DNA of 64,000 bases from contig NZ_JAMBMT010000001.1 of assembly GCF_040371085.1 (NCBI RefSeq), forward strand, positions 930,001-994,000, read 5' to 3'. The notes beneath the pieces are model-generated. The model did no database searches, was not told where the DNA came from, and saw only the letters and a list, made by a program, of their open reading frames with translations. The stretch's first letter is position 1. Every line of letters starts with the position of its first letter. This stretch comes from Psychrobacter sp. AH5. GTDB taxonomy: Bacteria; Pseudomonadota; Gammaproteobacteria; Pseudomonadales; Moraxellaceae. Positions 62,030 to 64,000 of this stretch are shown in pieces. The translations under genes were made by a program, and so were the position numbers.

Positions 62030-62913
62030 TATGCCGACAGTTGCGACAAAGCTTGTAGAGTAGCCAAAGCTATCACTGGCGCAGTCTCGGTACGCAATAC
62101 TCGCTCTCCTATTTGCCAAGGCAAAAATCCTTGTCGCTCAGCTTGCTCGCATTCCTCTTTACTCAAGCCGCCCTCAGGGCCAATAAGCAGCTCAAGGTAG
62201 GGCTCGTCTTTAGCCAGTACCGATTTGAGAGCAGTGGGCATTTTGGGTTGATCTTTTGCCGGTACACTCAATTGTAGACGCAAATCTGCTGAGCTATTGA
62301 GTATCTGATAATAATGGTCATGGCTCAGTATAGAAACTATAGGGCTGACGACACTAGCTAAGGCATGGCTATTTGCGGTGTGGTCCTCTTTTATCGCATA
62401 AGACTCTTGAGATAACCACTGATTAAGCGGCATAGGCGCTAAGATCAGCGGTGGCCGATTGAGTCCGCATTGCTCGCAAGCAGCAATCGCTATTTGTTGC
62501 CAATGAGCGAGTTTCTTTTCTACTTGCGCCGGTTTTAGGTTGACCTCGCCGTGCTGACTGCTAAGCAGCTGAATTGCAGTCACGCCAAGCTCGGTTGATT
62601 TTTGAATGGCATAGTCCATACGCTCGCCGCGGCTCACCACCAAGCCAATTTTAGTGCGAATTGGGGCAGTACGATTGTCATCATGATAAGAGAGTAGAGT
62701 GGCGGTTGCTTGTTTTTTACGGATACTTTGTAGCTGAACTTGATACTCGCCGCCAAACCCGTCAAACAATATTCCTTTATCATTAATATTAGCTCGCAGC
62801 ACTCGGCACCAATGATGGGTGATAGCTTCGGTCAACTCCACACTATCGCCAAGCGCTCGCGTGCTAAGCTGTGGATATTCGTCAGTATTGGTGGCATAAA
62901 AAAAACGTCGCAC
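62026..62913 (-). CDS. rsmE: 16S rRNA (uracil1498-N3) methyltransferase
   Basis: RsmE is a SPOUT methyltransferase. After the N-terminal PUA-like domain ('VRRFFYATN...HHWCRVLRAN'), the C-terminal knot contains 'RGERMDYAIQKSTELGV', 'LLIGPEGGLSKEECEQAER' and 'RVLRTETAPVIAL'. I place the start at the GTG at 62913, because homologues begin with MRxxRFF; the open frame continues upstream to a TTG at 62979, but that region is the metF terminator. 295 residues. An insert near 185-205 is longer than usual. Confidence 0.92.
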   Translation of the reverse strand: MRRFFYATNTDEYPQLSTRALGDSVELTEAITHHWCRVLRANINDKGILFDGFGGEYQVQLQSIRKKQATATLLSYHDDNRTAPIRTKIGLVVSRGERMDYAIQKSTELGVTAIQLLSSQHGEVNLKPAQVEKKLAHWQQIAIAACEQCGLNRPPLILAPMPLNQWLSQESYAIKEDHTANSHALASVVSPIVSILSHDHYYQILNSSADLRLQLSVPAKDQPKMPTALKSVLAKDEPYLELLIGPEGGLSKEECEQAERQGFLPWQIGERVLRTETAPVIALATLQALSQLSAY

Positions 62914-62977
62914 GTTAGCTATTTCCCGTCGTTGGTCAAAATGTTTATGGTAATGTGTTTTATAGTATAAAAAAGCC

Positions 62978-63007
62978 AAAAAAAACTGGCACTCCTAAGA
63001 GCACCAG
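62978..63007 (-). terminator. Terminator after metF
   Basis: On the minus strand CTGGTGCTC and GAGTGCCAG pair (two G-U) around a 4-nt loop, followed by TTTTTTTT. It is 62 bases past the metF stop. Confidence 0.85.
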
Positions 63008-63069
63008 TCGATTATACTTTTTTAACCCAATATAGCAATCAACAGACTACTAAGTATAAAAAGAAGGTT

Positions 63070-63975
63070 TTATACTACTAAAGTCTCAGAGCTCAAAGTT
63101 TGAACAGCTGTTTGAGCAGCCAAAGTTTCAGAAACTAGGCCTAAAGCTTCAACCAATCGCTTGTTTGGCTCAACCTTGTTCATGCTATAAAAATGCATAG
63201 CAGGCACGCCCTCAGCAATCAAACGCTCACAAAGACGATAAACGACCTCAAAACCAAACTCACGAATGGCTTTGCGATCATCACCAAAGTCCGCTAACTG
63301 CCTACGCACATAGCGCGGAATATCAGCACCGCAGCTATCGGCGAAACGCACAAGATTACTTGAGTTAGTAATCGGCATAATGCCAGCTACCAAAGGCTTT
63401 TCAGCAGTATCGATACCGCGCAGCTCAAGAGCATCACGCAGGTACAGATAACTATCGGCGTTATAAAAGAATTGAGTAATCGCTGAATTAGCACCCGCTT
63501 TATATTTATTGACTAAGTTATCAATGTCAAATAAAAAGCTCTTAGCTTGTGGGTGCATCTCAGGATAAGCGGCAACTTCGATATGGAAATGATCACCTGA
63601 ATACTCACGGATAAATTTGACTAAATCCAAGGCAAACGGTAGCTCGCCCATACCTACCTGACCTGAGGGTAAGTCGCCACGTAGCGCTACTAAACGATCG
63701 ATACCCAAGCCTTTATACAGATCAAGTAGCTCAGCAATCTCAGCTTTATCGTCACCGATGCAGGAGATATGCGGAGCCACTGGCGTATCGCTGCGCTCAA
63801 GTAACGCCTGAACGATATTTAAAGTACGATCACGAGTCGAGCCGCCAGCGCCATAAGTCACTGAAAAATAAGTCGGAGATAACTTATTAAGCTCATCAAA
63901 AGTAGCGATTAGCTTCTCATGTCCTTGCTCAGTTTTGGCAGGGAAAAACTCAAAGGAGAAAGCAGGCTTACTCAT
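63070..63975 (-). CDS. metF: 5,10-methylenetetrahydrofolate reductase
   Basis: MetF supplies 5-methyl-tetrahydrofolate for methionine synthesis. 'FSFEFFPAKTEQG' at the N-terminus carries the catalytic Glu, followed by 'SVTYGAGGSTRDRT', 'PHISCIGDDKAEI', 'VALRGDLP', 'HIEVAAYPEMHPQAKS', 'QFFYNADSY' and 'PLVAGIMPITN', all hallmark motifs. 301 residues. The ATG at 63975 has a GAGG SD; the in-frame GTG at 63981 lies too close to it. Confidence 0.95.
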   Translation of the reverse strand: MSKPAFSFEFFPAKTEQGHEKLIATFDELNKLSPTYFSVTYGAGGSTRDRTLNIVQALLERSDTPVAPHISCIGDDKAEIAELLDLYKGLGIDRLVALRGDLPSGQVGMGELPFALDLVKFIREYSGDHFHIEVAAYPEMHPQAKSFLFDIDNLVNKYKAGANSAITQFFYNADSYLYLRDALELRGIDTAEKPLVAGIMPITNSSNLVRFADSCGADIPRYVRRQLADFGDDRKAIREFGFEVVYRLCERLIAEGVPAMHFYSMNKVEPNKRLVEALGLVSETLAAQTAVQTLSSETLVV

Positions 63976-64000
63976 AATCACATTCCTCAGGTTTAATATT

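Noticed and set aside
62914-62979. Upstream extension of rsmE to a TTG
   Set aside because: The region overlaps the metF terminator and the likely rsmE promoter; homologues start at the 'RRFF' motif.

Overview
The window looks like chromosome from a gamma-proteobacterium of the family Moraxellaceae, most likely Psychrobacter. This is inferred from gene content and protein style: an Hfq with a long Gly/Phe-rich tail, a kdsD-kdsC-lptC-lptA-lptB block followed by radA, a PTPase next to murB, a bacterial carboxynorspermidine pathway, AT-rich spacers and many large low-complexity linkers inside housekeeping proteins. No rRNA, tRNA, CRISPR array, prophage or complete insertion sequence was found. 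The coding density and codon style are fairly even, so this is mostly core genome.

Layout. 1-5.8 kb: a DUF924 gene cut by the window edge, the two carboxynorspermidine (polyamine) genes, a small membrane protein and a GMC alcohol dehydrogenase. 5.8-10.9 kb: bioY, diverging from a stand-alone BPL_N protein; a PPK2 polyphosphate kinase; then an accessory patch with a broken copy of the tsaE 5' end, a small membrane ORF, an orphan lipoprotein and an ICMT-like methyltransferase. 11-15.8 kb: tsaE-mutL-miaA-hfq, a classic gamma-proteobacterial order. 16-21.7 kb: the Kdo and LPS-transport genes kdsD-kdsC-lptC-lptA-lptB, then radA. 21.8-29.4 kb: cell envelope genes (RlpA-like, RodA, an M15 peptidase, lipoproteins and an M16 protease pair in which only one member keeps the zinc motif). 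29.9-38 kb: ftsY, ogt, yebC, a K+ channel, an ABC1 kinase, aroQ, a cold-shock protein and an RhlB-like helicase. 38-44.8 kb, minus strand: murB-ydcF-ccoS-TauE/SafE, a PTPase, hslR, an excalibur protein and ilvA. 45-53.4 kb: rpiA, argF, alr, dnaB and pdxA-rsmA-apaH (apaG is not between them). 53.5-64 kb: a SpecificRecomb membrane protein, two acyl-CoA dehydrogenases, a PAS-EAL phosphodiesterase, rsmE and metF.

The most noteworthy non-gene signals are these. (1) A 132-bp MITE-like element with 24-bp inverted ends and an exact 8-bp target duplication sits between ilvA and rpiA. (2) A duplicated and stop-interrupted fragment of the tsaE promoter and 5' end lies 1,980 bp upstream of tsaE. (3) A promoter-like extended -10 runs straight into a long, nested terminator hairpin between the cold-shock gene and the helicase, which could be a small RNA. 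(4) Perfect inverted repeats lie in the leaders of the carboxynorspermidine synthase and PPK2 genes and between lptA and lptB. All gene functions are inferred from the sequence alone; no database search was run.
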